Origin: CAYNWK01 sp964400875
GTDB lineage: Bacteria; Chloroflexota; Anaerolineae; Anaerolineales; UBA4823
Length of the DNA stretch: 17,213 nt
Assembly: GCA_964400875.1 (NCBI GenBank)
Contig: CAYNWK010000092.1
Span: 1-17,213, forward strand
Reading direction: 5' to 3'
Of this stretch, positions 1 to 7,005 are shown piece by piece (positions within the stretch are counted from its first letter, which is position 1; each line of letters opens with the position of its first letter). The notes under the pieces are model-generated. The model saw nothing but the letters and a program-made list of their open reading frames with translations. It had not been told where the DNA came from and ran no database searches. A program made the position numbers and the translations under genes.

Positions 1-771
1 ATGGACTTCTGCAACCTGTACCGGGTGCGGGAGCGGCGTGCTCGCGCCCTGGAGTTGCTGCGGCTGGTGGAGATGGAAGACCACGCCGACAAGCTCCCCA
101 CGGAGCTCTCCGGGGGGCAGCAGCAGCGTGTGGCGATCGCCCGGGCGCTGGCCAACGACCCGCCGCTGATTTTAGCGGACGAGCCGACCGGCAATCTGGA
201 TTCGGCCACGGCGGCCACGGTCTTCCGGCTGTTTGAGGGGCTGGTAGATGAAGGCAAGACCGTGGTAATGGTGACGCACGATTCGAGCCTGGCGCAGAGA
301 GCCTCGCGGACCATGCTGATCGTCGACGGGGAGATCGTCAACGAGTACGTCGCCCGGGCGCTGCCCTCGCTGACGCCCGAGCAGCTGCTCAAGGCCACCC
401 ACATGCTCGACCCGCTGACCTTCGAGCCGGGCGAGCCGATCATCCGGGAGGGAGCGCCGGGAGACCGCTTCTACGTCGTCACCAAGGGGCGGGCGGAGAT
501 CGCTTTGCGGCGACCGGGCGGCTCGGACGTGATTGTGATGCGCCCCGGTCCGGGCGAGTACTTCGGGGAGATCGAGCTGCTGCACGGCGTGACCAACCGG
601 GCCAGTGCGCGCGCTGCGGCCGACTCGCCGGTGGAGATCGTCTCGCTGGACCGGGAGGAGTTCGCCGGCCTGCTGGCAGAATCGGAGGCGACCCGCGACG
701 CCCTGGAGATGATCGCGGAGAAACGCCTAGCGGAGAACGTGAGCAGCCGCGAGGAGGCCGGCGATGGTTAA
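1..771 (+). CDS. ABC transporter ATP-binding protein fused to a C-terminal cyclic-nucleotide-binding domain (5' partial)
   Basis: This is the ATPase subunit of a MacB/LolD-type exporter, acting on the cytoplasmic face with the permease encoded next. Visible are the signature LSGGQQQRVAIARAL (residues 36-50), Walker B ILADEPTGNLD (57-67, catalytic Glu61) and the switch His93 in VMVTHD. The Walker A half is missing: the window opens inside the gene, and the ATG at base 1 is almost certainly an internal Met. After about residue 115 a second domain begins (about 127-230). It contains FEPGEPIIREGAPGDRFYVV and a phosphate-binding-cassette-like FGEIELLHGVTNRASARA, typical of the CAP/cNMP beta-barrel. 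The fusion suggests that ligand binding tunes the ATPase; the ligand is unknown. The gene overlaps the permease by 8 nt (ATGGTTAA), so the two are probably translationally coupled. Confidence 0.93.
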   Translation: MDFCNLYRVRERRARALELLRLVEMEDHADKLPTELSGGQQQRVAIARALANDPPLILADEPTGNLDSATAATVFRLFEGLVDEGKTVVMVTHDSSLAQRASRTMLIVDGEIVNEYVARALPSLTPEQLLKATHMLDPLTFEPGEPIIREGAPGDRFYVVTKGRAEIALRRPGGSDVIVMRPGPGEYFGEIELLHGVTNRASARAAADSPVEIVSLDREEFAGLLAESEATRDALEMIAEKRLAENVSSREEAGDG

Positions 772-3160
772 CCCGCGCTGGCGCAAAGTCTGGCACGACC
801 TGTGGGGCAACAAGCTGCGCTCGCTGCTGGTGATCCTGACCATTGCGGTGGGCGTGTTCGCCATCGGCTTCGTCAGCAATATGCTTTTCGTCACCGTGCC
901 GACCATGGACGCCGATTATTTGAAGGCCGATCCGCACAGCGCGATCATCTACCCTGACCCCTTCGACGACGACATGGTGGCGTCCCTGCAGCGGGTGCCG
1001 GGCGTCGGGCAGGTAGAAGGGCGCAGCAGCATCGGGGCGCAGGTGACGCTGCCGAACGGCGACGTTAAAGATATTTCGATCACGGCCATCCCGGCTGTGG
1101 AGAAAATCCGCATCGACAGGCTGCGGCCAGCCGGGGACGAGCCGCTGCCGCGGCTGGGCCGGGGGGAGATCTACCTGGAGCGTTCGGGAGCGTCCGTCCT
1201 GGGGCTGGCTCCGGGCGACATCTTGCAGGTGGAGCTGTCCGACGGGCGGGTGCGCGAGCTGAAGCTGGCGGCATACGCCCAGGTCTCTACAGACGCGCCT
1301 TACTTTTTCGGCCAATCCTTCAGCGGCTACGTCGATAAGGAGACGCTGGTTGACCTGGGAGGCGGCGACCTCTACGACACGCTGCTGCTGAGCGTGGCGG
1401 AAGACCAGTTCGACGAAGCACACGTACGCGAGGTGGCCGAAGCAGCGGCAGACAAGATCGAGGCCAGCGGACGGGAGGTCTATTTCACGCTGGTCTACCA
1501 ACCCGGGCGGCATTTCGCATCGGACATCACCAAGGCGCTGGCCGGGTTGATGATGTTCCTGGGGATCATGGCGGTCTTCCTGGGCGCTTTCCTGGTGATC
1601 AACACGATCAGCGCGCTGCTCAGCCAGCAGGTACGCCAGATCGGGGTGATGAAGGCCATCGGGGCGCGCACCGGGCAGCTGTTAGCGATGTATTTGGTCA
1701 CGGTGCTGGGCTTCAGCCTGATCGCCCTGGCGCTAGCGGTGCCGCTGTCGTTCTTCTTATCCCAGACCGTCGGCTCGGGAATCAACGTCATGCTGAATTT
1801 TCAGCCCGGCCCTCCCAAGGTGCCGATAGAGGGGATCGCGCTGCAGGTCTTCGTGGCGGTGGTGATCCCACTGGCGGCGACGGTGGTGCCAGTGGTGCAG
1901 GGGGCGCGCATCCCGGTGCGGCAGGCGCTGGCCAGCTACGGCCTGGGCCAGTCGGGAAAGCGGCGGGGGATCGTAGACCGTCTGGTGGAACGAATCCGCG
2001 GCCTGCCGCGCCCGCTGCTGATCTCTCTGCGCAACACCTTCCGACGTAAAGGGCGCCTGGCGCTGACCCTGTCAACCCTGATCCTGGCAGGAGCGATCTT
2101 TATCGGCGTGTACAGCCTGCGTACTTCGATCGGCCTGCTGATCGACCAGGTGTTCGGCTACGTGCTGACCGACGTCAACGTGGGCTTCAGCCAGGCTTAC
2201 CGCACACAGAAGGTGCTGCCGCTGGCGCTGAGCATCCCCGGGGTGGTGGACGGAGAGTCGTGGGGCCAGGCGCTGGGTTCCGTGTTAACTGAGGACGGAT
2301 CGACCGGCACCCAGGTGAGCATTATCGCCCCGCCGGCCAACTCGACGCTGATCGAGCCGACCATGACCGAGGGTCGCTGGCTGGTCCCCGAAGACGAGAA
2401 CGCCATCGTGATCGGCAACCACCTGCTGGCCGAGCGCCCGGAGCTGAAGGTGGGCGACCAGGTGACCATCGACATTGATGGCGAGCAGCGTGAGTGGACC
2501 ATCGTGGGCCTGTACCGCATGGGCGGCACAGCGATCCCGCCGATCATCTACAGCAACCAGGAGTATTTTTCCAAGGTGACCGGGCAGGTTAACCGGACGT
2601 TCTCGCTGCGGCTGACGACCGCCCAGCACGATCTGCCCACCCAGCTGCGCGTGGCCGATGACCTGGAGAAAGTCTATGATGTGGCCGGGGTCGGGGTGGG
2701 CAATATCGTCACGGGGGGCGAGCAGGTCCAGGCCAACGTGCAGACGACCAACGTGCTGGTGTATTTTCTGCTGATCATGTCGCTGCTGATTTCGGTGGTC
2801 GGCGCGCTTGGGCTGGCGAGCACGATGAGCATGAACGTGCTGGAGCGCACGCGCGAGATCGGCGTGATCCGGGCGATCGGGGCGACCAACCGGGCGATCA
2901 TGCAGCTGGTGATCGTGGAGGGGTTGCTGATCGGGCTGATCAGCTGGGCAGTGGGGGCAGTGCTGGCGGTGCCGATCGGCACCGGGCTGGCACTGGTGGT
3001 GGGCACATCGATGTTCAACGGTCCGATGGATTTTGTGTTCTCATGGGAAGGGTTAATCATCTGGCTGGTATTGAGCCTGATCATCTCGGTGCTGGCTAGC
3101 GCGCTGCCGGCGCGCAGCGCGGCGCGCCTGACGGTGCGCGAGGTGCTGGCATATGAATGA
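764..3160 (+). CDS. FtsX/MacB-type ABC transporter permease, duplicated (8 TM)
   Basis: A 798-residue permease of the FtsX/LolCE/MacB superfamily without its own ATPase. TM1 lies at about 19-43, followed by a periplasmic-type domain (45-255), TM2-4 (about 260-285, 305-332, 357-382), TM5 (about 430-450), a second extracytoplasmic domain (455-660) and TM6-8 (about 664-688, 712-740, 762-785). This is a tandem duplication of the four-TM FtsX unit. The hallmark coupling-helix motif occurs twice: QVRQIGVMKAIGA (about 287-300) and ERTREIGVIRAIGAT (about 692-706). The start is fixed by the 8-nt overlap with the ATPase gene. With that gene and the downstream adaptor it forms a three-part export or mechanotransmission complex. 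The substrate (lipid, lipoprotein, peptide or drug) cannot be read from the sequence. Confidence 0.95.
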   Translation: MVNPRWRKVWHDLWGNKLRSLLVILTIAVGVFAIGFVSNMLFVTVPTMDADYLKADPHSAIIYPDPFDDDMVASLQRVPGVGQVEGRSSIGAQVTLPNGDVKDISITAIPAVEKIRIDRLRPAGDEPLPRLGRGEIYLERSGASVLGLAPGDILQVELSDGRVRELKLAAYAQVSTDAPYFFGQSFSGYVDKETLVDLGGGDLYDTLLLSVAEDQFDEAHVREVAEAAADKIEASGREVYFTLVYQPGRHFASDITKALAGLMMFLGIMAVFLGAFLVINTISALLSQQVRQIGVMKAIGARTGQLLAMYLVTVLGFSLIALALAVPLSFFLSQTVGSGINVMLNFQPGPPKVPIEGIALQVFVAVVIPLAATVVPVVQGARIPVRQALASYGLGQSGKRRGIVDRLVERIRGLPRPLLISLRNTFRRKGRLALTLSTLILAGAIFIGVYSLRTSIGLLIDQVFGYVLTDVNVGFSQAYRTQKVLPLALSIPGVVDGESWGQALGSVLTEDGSTGTQVSIIAPPANSTLIEPTMTEGRWLVPEDENAIVIGNHLLAERPELKVGDQVTIDIDGEQREWTIVGLYRMGGTAIPPIIYSNQEYFSKVTGQVNRTFSLRLTTAQHDLPTQLRVADDLEKVYDVAGVGVGNIVTGGEQVQANVQTTNVLVYFLLIMSLLISVVGALGLASTMSMNVLERTREIGVIRAIGATNRAIMQLVIVEGLLIGLISWAVGAVLAVPIGTGLALVVGTSMFNGPMDFVFSWEGLIIWLVLSLIISVLASALPARSAARLTVREVLAYE

Positions 3161-3206
3161 AGAATCTGGGGTGTTCAGGCGGGCTCTGCCCGCCTGAACA
3201 CCCCAG
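3161..3206. repeat. Dispersed intergenic palindrome, copy 1
   Basis: Immediately after the permease stop codon lies AGAATC followed by a perfect 19-bp inverted repeat (3166-3184 with 3188-3206) and a TCT loop. The left arm is CTGGGGTGTTCAGGCGGGC. There is no T-tract, so it is not a textbook intrinsic terminator, and the adaptor gene starts 36 bp later. Related palindromes occur at 6953-6991, 13993-14050 and, decayed, 11984-12020, so it belongs to a repeat family. It may attenuate or stabilise the mRNA between permease and adaptor. Confidence 0.85.
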
Positions 3207-3241
3207 CATCACGAAGTGCAGTGTGCTAGGAGGGTAGCCTC

Positions 3242-4477
3242 ATGGTTCGAAAATTATACTTCGCTATCGTTTTGCTGACATTGGTCGGACTGGCGCTGGC
3301 GGCCTGCAATGCTCCGGGAGGCCAAGGCAATCCGGAGGCCCAGGCGACGGCCCTGCCGCCGGTGGAATCTGACGTGAACATCGTGGCCGAGGGCCGGCTG
3401 GTGCCGCGCCAGGCGGTGGAGCTGGCCTTCGCCTCTAGCGGCCGGCTGACCGAAGTGCTGGTCGAGGAGGGGGAACAGGTCAAGGCAGGGGACGTCATCG
3501 CCCGGTTGGGGGACCGCGAGCCGCTCGAGTCGAGCGTGGCCGCGGCGCAGATGGAGCTGCTCTCGGCCCGGCAGGAGCTGCTGGCCGCCGAGGAGGCGCT
3601 GCAAGCGCTGTACGATGATCTGCCCGAAGCGCAGACTCAGGCCTTGCAGGCGGTGATGGACGCCCGCGCGGAGCTCAACAGCGCCCAGCGCAGCTACAAC
3701 GGGCTGAACTCATCGGCCAAACCGATCGACATCGACGCGGCCTGGGCGAACGTGGTGCTGGCTAAGGACAAGCTGGACGAGGCGCAGGATGATTACAAGC
3801 CCTACGATAAGAAGTCGCAGGACAACCTGATCCGGGCGGCGCTGCTCAACCGGCTGGCCGAAGCGCAGAACGCCTACGATGACGCCGTGCGGCGCTACAA
3901 CAACCTGAATGGGGTCTTTGGGAGTGATTTCGACATCCAGCAGGCCGACACGCGCTTGCAAATCGCGGAGGCCCGCCTGGCGCAAGCTCAGAGTGAGGCA
4001 GACAAGCTGGTGGATGGGCCCGACGCGGCGGATGTCTCGTTGGCGCGGACCCGGGTGGATACCGCCAACGGGAGCATCTCGGCGGCCGAAGCGGCGCTGG
4101 AGGCGGCGCGCGCCGCCCTGGCGGACCTGGACCTGGTGGCGACCATCGACGGCACGGTGGTAGATAACGAGCTGATCGCCGGGCAGCAGATCAGCGCCGG
4201 CGCGCCGGTGGTGCAGGTGGCAGACCTTTCGCAATGGATGGTGGAGACGGACAACCTGACCGAGCTGGACGTGGTCAACATCGCTGCGGGCCAGGGGGCG
4301 ACGATCACGCCGGACGCGCTGCCAGAGGTGGATCTGCAAGGTTCGGTAGAGTCGATCAGCGACGTGTACGAAGACAAGCGCGGCGACGTGACCTATACGG
4401 CCCGGCTGGCGCTGGAGACGAGCGACCCGCGCCTGCGCTGGGGCATGACTGTGGCGATCGTGTTTGAGGAAAAGTAG
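3242..4477 (+). CDS. HlyD/MacA-type periplasmic adaptor lipoprotein
   Basis: A 411-residue membrane-fusion (adaptor) protein. The N terminus is a lipoprotein signal peptide with lipobox LAAC (Cys22), so it should be lipid-anchored outside the cytoplasmic membrane. A barrel/lipoyl-like half-motif follows (about 59-92, SGRLTEVLVEEGEQVKAGDVIARL). Next is a long Ala/Glu/Gln-rich coiled-coil hairpin (about 95-290), then the second lipoyl half (ATIDGTVVDNELIAGQQISAGAPVVQV) and a C-terminal beta-barrel ending RWGMTVAIVFEEK. The start is supported by AGGAGG at 3228-3233, 8 nt before the ATG. It is last in the operon with the ATPase and permease and completes a MacAB-like set. No outer-membrane TolC gene is visible. 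Confidence 0.92.
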   Translation: MVRKLYFAIVLLTLVGLALAACNAPGGQGNPEAQATALPPVESDVNIVAEGRLVPRQAVELAFASSGRLTEVLVEEGEQVKAGDVIARLGDREPLESSVAAAQMELLSARQELLAAEEALQALYDDLPEAQTQALQAVMDARAELNSAQRSYNGLNSSAKPIDIDAAWANVVLAKDKLDEAQDDYKPYDKKSQDNLIRAALLNRLAEAQNAYDDAVRRYNNLNGVFGSDFDIQQADTRLQIAEARLAQAQSEADKLVDGPDAADVSLARTRVDTANGSISAAEAALEAARAALADLDLVATIDGTVVDNELIAGQQISAGAPVVQVADLSQWMVETDNLTELDVVNIAAGQGATITPDALPEVDLQGSVESISDVYEDKRGDVTYTARLALETSDPRLRWGMTVAIVFEEK

Positions 4478-4496
4478 CCGAGCCACATTAAACTCA

Positions 4497-4526
4497 TTCC
4501 CGCCTTGCCGTCCGGCAAAGCGGGAA
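4497..4526. terminator. Hairpin 1 between convergent genes, likely terminator
   Basis: TTCCCGCCTTGCCG (4497-4510) pairs with CGGCAAAGCGGGAA (4513-4526), with one mismatch and a 2-nt loop, 20 bp after the adaptor stop codon. It lacks a clear U-run but is placed to end the export operon. Confidence 0.6.
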
Positions 4527-4561
4527 CGCGGTCTGCCCAATCCACCTGGTGGACTGCCTTC

Positions 4562-4595
4562 CAGGGTCGCGGGCGCTCAGGCGCTCGCGACCCTG
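4562..4595. terminator. Hairpin 2 between convergent genes, likely bidirectional terminator
   Basis: CAGGGTCGCGGGCGC (4562-4576) pairs with GCGCTCGCGACCCTG (4581-4595), with one mismatch and a TCAG loop. CTTATATT follows on the plus side. It sits 30 bp beyond the 3' end of the minus-strand small-protein gene and can serve both directions. Confidence 0.6.
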
Positions 4596-4624
4596 CTTAT
4601 ATTAAATTGGACAACCGGCTCAAC

Positions 4625-5032
4625 TCAGTTGTAGTTGAACTGGAAACCGTTGTTGGTCGGCGAATCGTCGATGTGCACCTTCTCGATACCAGGTTCGCCC
4701 TGGTTCGGAGCCGGGCCGGGGCAAGCCGTGAAGACCAGCTTGAGCTGTCGGTACATATCTATCGTACCGGTCGCCGAGGTCCCGCAGGAGTACGTGGTGT
4801 GGTCGTACTCACCCCGCTCCACGGTGAAGTCTGTCTCGTCGCCGCCCGCCACGTTCAGCGCGTAAGCGTTCTTATCGCCGATCATCACCAGGGTCACCAT
4901 CTGGTCGGACTTGTTTTTAATCGTAAGCCGCACCGGGCCGGTCTTGTCACTCTTGGCGATTGCCGCGCTGGTTAAGATGAACAAAACCACCAGGATGATG
5001 GACACGACGATAACGGATTTTCTTTTAAGCAT
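4625..5032 (-). CDS. Small secreted or membrane-anchored protein of unknown function
   Basis: I do not recognise a family for this 135-residue protein. It begins with a basic N terminus (MLKRK) and a hydrophobic stretch (about 6-24) ending in AIA-KS, which reads as a signal peptide cleaved near residue 26. The mature part is short and beta-rich (VRLTIKNKSDQMVTLVMIGD). It has only two cysteines, in TYSCGTS and VFTACPGP, which could form one disulfide. It ends in a polar Asn/Gln-rich tail. The start is supported by GAGGTG (5042-5037) 4 nt before the ATG. It is a single gene, convergent with the export operon, with no neighbour that explains its role. Confidence 0.8.
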   Translation of the reverse strand: MLKRKSVIVVSIILVVLFILTSAAIAKSDKTGPVRLTIKNKSDQMVTLVMIGDKNAYALNVAGGDETDFTVERGEYDHTTYSCGTSATGTIDMYRQLKLVFTACPGPAPNQGEPGIEKVHIDDSPTNNGFQFNYN

Positions 5033-5417
5033 CTTTCACCTCACAAAGTACTCGAGAACGAACGGTTTGCAATGAGATTGAAGTTCTCCATGGTATCAGC
5101 GTGGATGTAGGCCCACCTCCTTTGGTCGTTCAGCGAATTCGTGGCGTAGCATTGGTGTGCAAATGGATCACCCGCACAGACCTTGTCCGGCCAACTTTAG
5201 GTGCTCCCCAATGATAACCTTTGATGATGCCCTCATTACCCATGGCGTGGTGTACCAGCCTCCGGGTCACCCCCATGGAAACAGGCGCAGGTGGTTGATA
5301 GGAAAAAAAATACCCCTTCACAAAGATGCCCAACCGCATTTTATCATGAATTTTTAATCTTGTACGCCGATTTCCGTGTATAGGAAGAATGTACTACCCG
5401 CCGATTGAATTTGGCGC
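5033..5417. other. Gene-poor intergenic stretch
   Basis: No convincing gene lies here. The longest open frames (5130-5339 minus, 5157-5357 plus) have no recognisable domain and no ribosome binding site. On the minus strand there is a strong Shine-Dalgarno-like AAAGGAGGTG near 5114-5123 without a start codon at usable distance. The stretch also holds an A-run (5303-5310). It must contain the promoter and leader of the small secreted-protein gene at 5032, but I cannot place them. It could be a decayed gene; I see no homology to say which. Confidence 0.4.
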
Positions 5418-5446
5418 TTGACAGCGCCCCAAATCTATTGTATTGT
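5418..5446 (+). promoter_or_regulatory. Sigma-70-type promoter for the Rrf2 regulator gene
   Basis: A consensus -35 TTGACA (5418-5423), a 17-bp spacer and a -10-like TATTGT (5441-5446). Transcription would begin near 5453, giving a leader of about 120 nt. Confidence 0.65.
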
Positions 5447-5463
5447 ATCTCTGCAATAAGTTC

Positions 5464-5478
5464 TATAGGATTACTATA
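5464..5478 (+). promoter_or_regulatory. Candidate operator: TATAG-N5-CTATA
   Basis: A perfect 5-5-5 inverted repeat, TATAGGATTACTATA, about 10-25 bp downstream of the predicted transcription start of the Rrf2 gene. The position suits autorepression. Part of the motif (TATAGGA) recurs in the inverted repeat upstream of the TSUP gene. Binding by the Rrf2 protein is inference. Confidence 0.4.
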
Positions 5479-5571
5479 CTTTTCGAATTGTGCGGTGGGA
5501 AAATGGTGGTTATCGGTTTGCCGTGTAAACCCATTACCACAATGCTCCCCTTGCAGTGGGAGGTTTTCATC

Positions 5572-6030
5572 ATGAAACTATCCAAACGAGGAGAATACGG
5601 GCTGCGCGCCCTGATCGACCTGGCCGAGGCCCAACGCTCGTCCGACTCAGACGACGACGTGGTGCAGATCAAAGAGATCGCCGAACGTCAGGGCATCCCT
5701 GCCAAGTTCTTGGAGCAGATCTTGCTGACCCTGAAAAACGCCGGCCTGCTGCACAGCCGCATGGGCGTAGGCGGCGGGTACTATCTGGCCCGCGTCCCTG
5801 AGGAGATCTCCATGGGCGCGGTGGTACGCGTGCTCGACGGCCCGCTGGCCCCGATCCGCTGCGTAAGCCAGAGCGCTTACGAACCCTGCGGCTGTCCTGA
5901 TGAAGAGACCTGTGGCCTGCGCCTGACCATGCTCGATGTGCGCAACGCCATCGCCGAAATCCTCGACCGCACCACCCTCGCCGATGCCCTGGCGCGCATC
6001 GATGCCGCCCGAGCCCAGTTGGGGGTCTGA
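5572..6030 (+). CDS. Rrf2-family transcriptional regulator with candidate Fe-S cysteines
   Basis: A 152-residue DNA-binding regulator. The N terminus MKLSKRGEYGLRALIDLA and the winged-helix recognition part (IKEIAERQGIPAKFLEQIL, then GGGYYLARVPEEISMGAVVRVLDGPL) are classic Rrf2. After it come four cysteines, C97-X8-C106-X-C108-X5-C114. This resembles but does not match the three-Cys arrangement of IscR/NsrR and suggests a redox- or cluster-sensing site. The ATG at 5572 is chosen because GGGAGG (5558-5563) precedes it by 8 nt and the protein then starts exactly like the family; the frame stays open upstream but that part is not conserved. The next gene is a TSUP exporter, so sulfur or cysteine status is a plausible signal. 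Confidence 0.93.
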   Translation: MKLSKRGEYGLRALIDLAEAQRSSDSDDDVVQIKEIAERQGIPAKFLEQILLTLKNAGLLHSRMGVGGGYYLARVPEEISMGAVVRVLDGPLAPIRCVSQSAYEPCGCPDEETCGLRLTMLDVRNAIAEILDRTTLADALARIDAARAQLGV

Positions 6031-6051
6031 TCGTTCGGGTATTTTTATTTA

Positions 6052-6086
6052 CCTATAATGTCTACTAGTTCTCTAGACTTTATAGG
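6052..6086 (+). promoter_or_regulatory. TSUP promoter embedded in a 13-bp inverted repeat
   Basis: CCTATAATGTCTA (6052-6064) and TAGACTTTATAGG (6074-6086) form an inverted repeat with one mismatch around a 9-bp spacer. The left arm contains a perfect -10 box TATAAT (6054-6059) with no recognisable -35. A protein bound here would cover the promoter. A second small palindrome, GAGATT-A-AATCTC (6086-6098), abuts it. The layout suggests control of the exporter by a dimeric regulator, most simply the Rrf2 protein encoded just upstream. Confidence 0.55.
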
Positions 6087-6121
6087 AGATTAAATCTCTC
6101 ACTTTCCAAGGAGCTGCACCA

Positions 6122-6883
6122 ATGGACCTACACTTCCTGCTGCCGATCGTACTGCTGGCCTTCGTTTGCGAGTTCGTTGATTCCACCCTGGGAATGGGCT
6201 ACGGCACCACCCTCACCCCTCTGTTGTTGATCCTCGGCTACGCGCCGGTCGAAATCGTCCCGGCGGTGCTATTCTCCGAATGCGTCACCGGGTTTGCCGC
6301 TGGGATCTTACACCACGAGTTCGGCAACGTGGACTTCCGCCCCGGCAGGCGCGATTTCAAAATCATGCTGCTAATGTCCGCATTGAGCGTCCTCGGCGTG
6401 CTCGCCGCCGTCTACCTGGCCGTGCAGCTGCCAGCCCTGGTGATCAAGGTCTACATCGGCCTGCTGGTGTTAGTGATCGGCTTGTTCATCCTCAAGAACC
6501 ACCGCCGTGAGCTGACCTTCTCCTGGAGACGCATAGGCGGACTGGGTTTTCTGGCAGCCTTCAACAAGGGCATCAGCGGCGGCGGGTATGGTCCGGTGGT
6601 GACCGGCGGGCAGGTGCTCTCCGGGATTCGCGGCCAGGCCGCCGTCGGCATTGCCTCCCTGGCCGAGGGTGTGACCAGCTTGGTTGGCTGGATCGCTTAC
6701 CTGGCCAGCGGCGCGCCTTTCCCCTGGACGTTGGCTCCTTCTCTGTTGCTGGGCGCGGTGCTGTCCGTGCCGCTGGCCGCCTTCGCCGTCAGCCGCTTCT
6801 CCACCCAGCGCCTGACGCTGGCTATCGGCGGGATCACCACTGTGCTGGGCAGCTACACGCTCTTCCAGCTGATCGTCAAGTAG
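6122..6883 (+). CDS. TSUP family (TauE/SafE) membrane anion exporter
   Basis: A 253-residue polytopic membrane protein with about seven to eight hydrophobic helices. The duplicated family motif is visible: CEFVDSTLGMGYGTTLTP (about 16-33) in the first half and FNKGISGGGYGPVVTGGQ (about 147-164) in the second. Members export or import sulfite, sulfoacetate or related small organic anions. AAGGAG (6108-6113) lies 8 nt before the ATG. It follows the Rrf2 gene by 91 bp on the same strand but has its own promoter-like repeat. The substrate cannot be assigned from sequence; sulfite or another sulfur anion is the leading guess from the Rrf2 neighbour. Confidence 0.92.
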   Translation: MDLHFLLPIVLLAFVCEFVDSTLGMGYGTTLTPLLLILGYAPVEIVPAVLFSECVTGFAAGILHHEFGNVDFRPGRRDFKIMLLMSALSVLGVLAAVYLAVQLPALVIKVYIGLLVLVIGLFILKNHRRELTFSWRRIGGLGFLAAFNKGISGGGYGPVVTGGQVLSGIRGQAAVGIASLAEGVTSLVGWIAYLASGAPFPWTLAPSLLLGAVLSVPLAAFAVSRFSTQRLTLAIGGITTVLGSYTLFQLIVK

Positions 6884-6922
6884 CAGCCAGACTCCGCCCA
6901 ATTCCGATGACTGGAAAACGGC

Positions 6923-6928
6923 TATAAT
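6923..6928 (+). promoter_or_regulatory. -10 box upstream of NfeD gene
   Basis: GGCTATAAT ends in a perfect TATAAT at 6923-6928. No good -35 lies 16-18 bp upstream. Transcription from about 6935 would give a leader of about 70 nt containing palindrome copy 2. The GC just before TATAAT recurs at other promoters in this window. Confidence 0.45.
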
Positions 6929-6952
6929 AATAGAAGTTACGCTGTTTATGGG

Positions 6953-6991
6953 AGAATCAGGGGTGTTTGGGCGGAGACCGCCTAAACACCC
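6953..6991. repeat. Dispersed intergenic palindrome, copy 2
   Basis: GGGTGTTTGGGCGG (6961-6974) pairs with CCGCCTAAACACCC (6978-6991) through one G.T wobble and an AGA loop. It is preceded by AGAATCAG, matching the AGAATCTG flank of copy 1. It lies in the predicted 5' leader of the NfeD gene, ending 14 bp before the ATG, so in RNA the stem could affect ribosome access. Confidence 0.8.
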
Positions 6992-7005
6992 GCTTTGAAC
7001 TTTCA

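Noticed and set aside
4505..4975. Plus-strand open frame opposite the small secreted protein
   Set aside because: It begins in the terminator hairpins and has no ribosome binding site or domain; the minus-strand gene has a signal peptide and ribosome binding site.
5130..5339. 69-residue minus-strand open frame
   Set aside because: No ribosome binding site, no recognisable domain, and only a short chance-length frame.
5443..5571. N-terminal extension of the Rrf2 regulator to an upstream start
   Set aside because: The canonical Rrf2 N terminus begins at 5572 with a good ribosome binding site; the extension overlaps the predicted promoter and operator.
6967..7005. TTG start for the NfeD gene
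   Set aside because: It lies inside the palindrome; the signal peptide begins naturally from the ATG at 7006.
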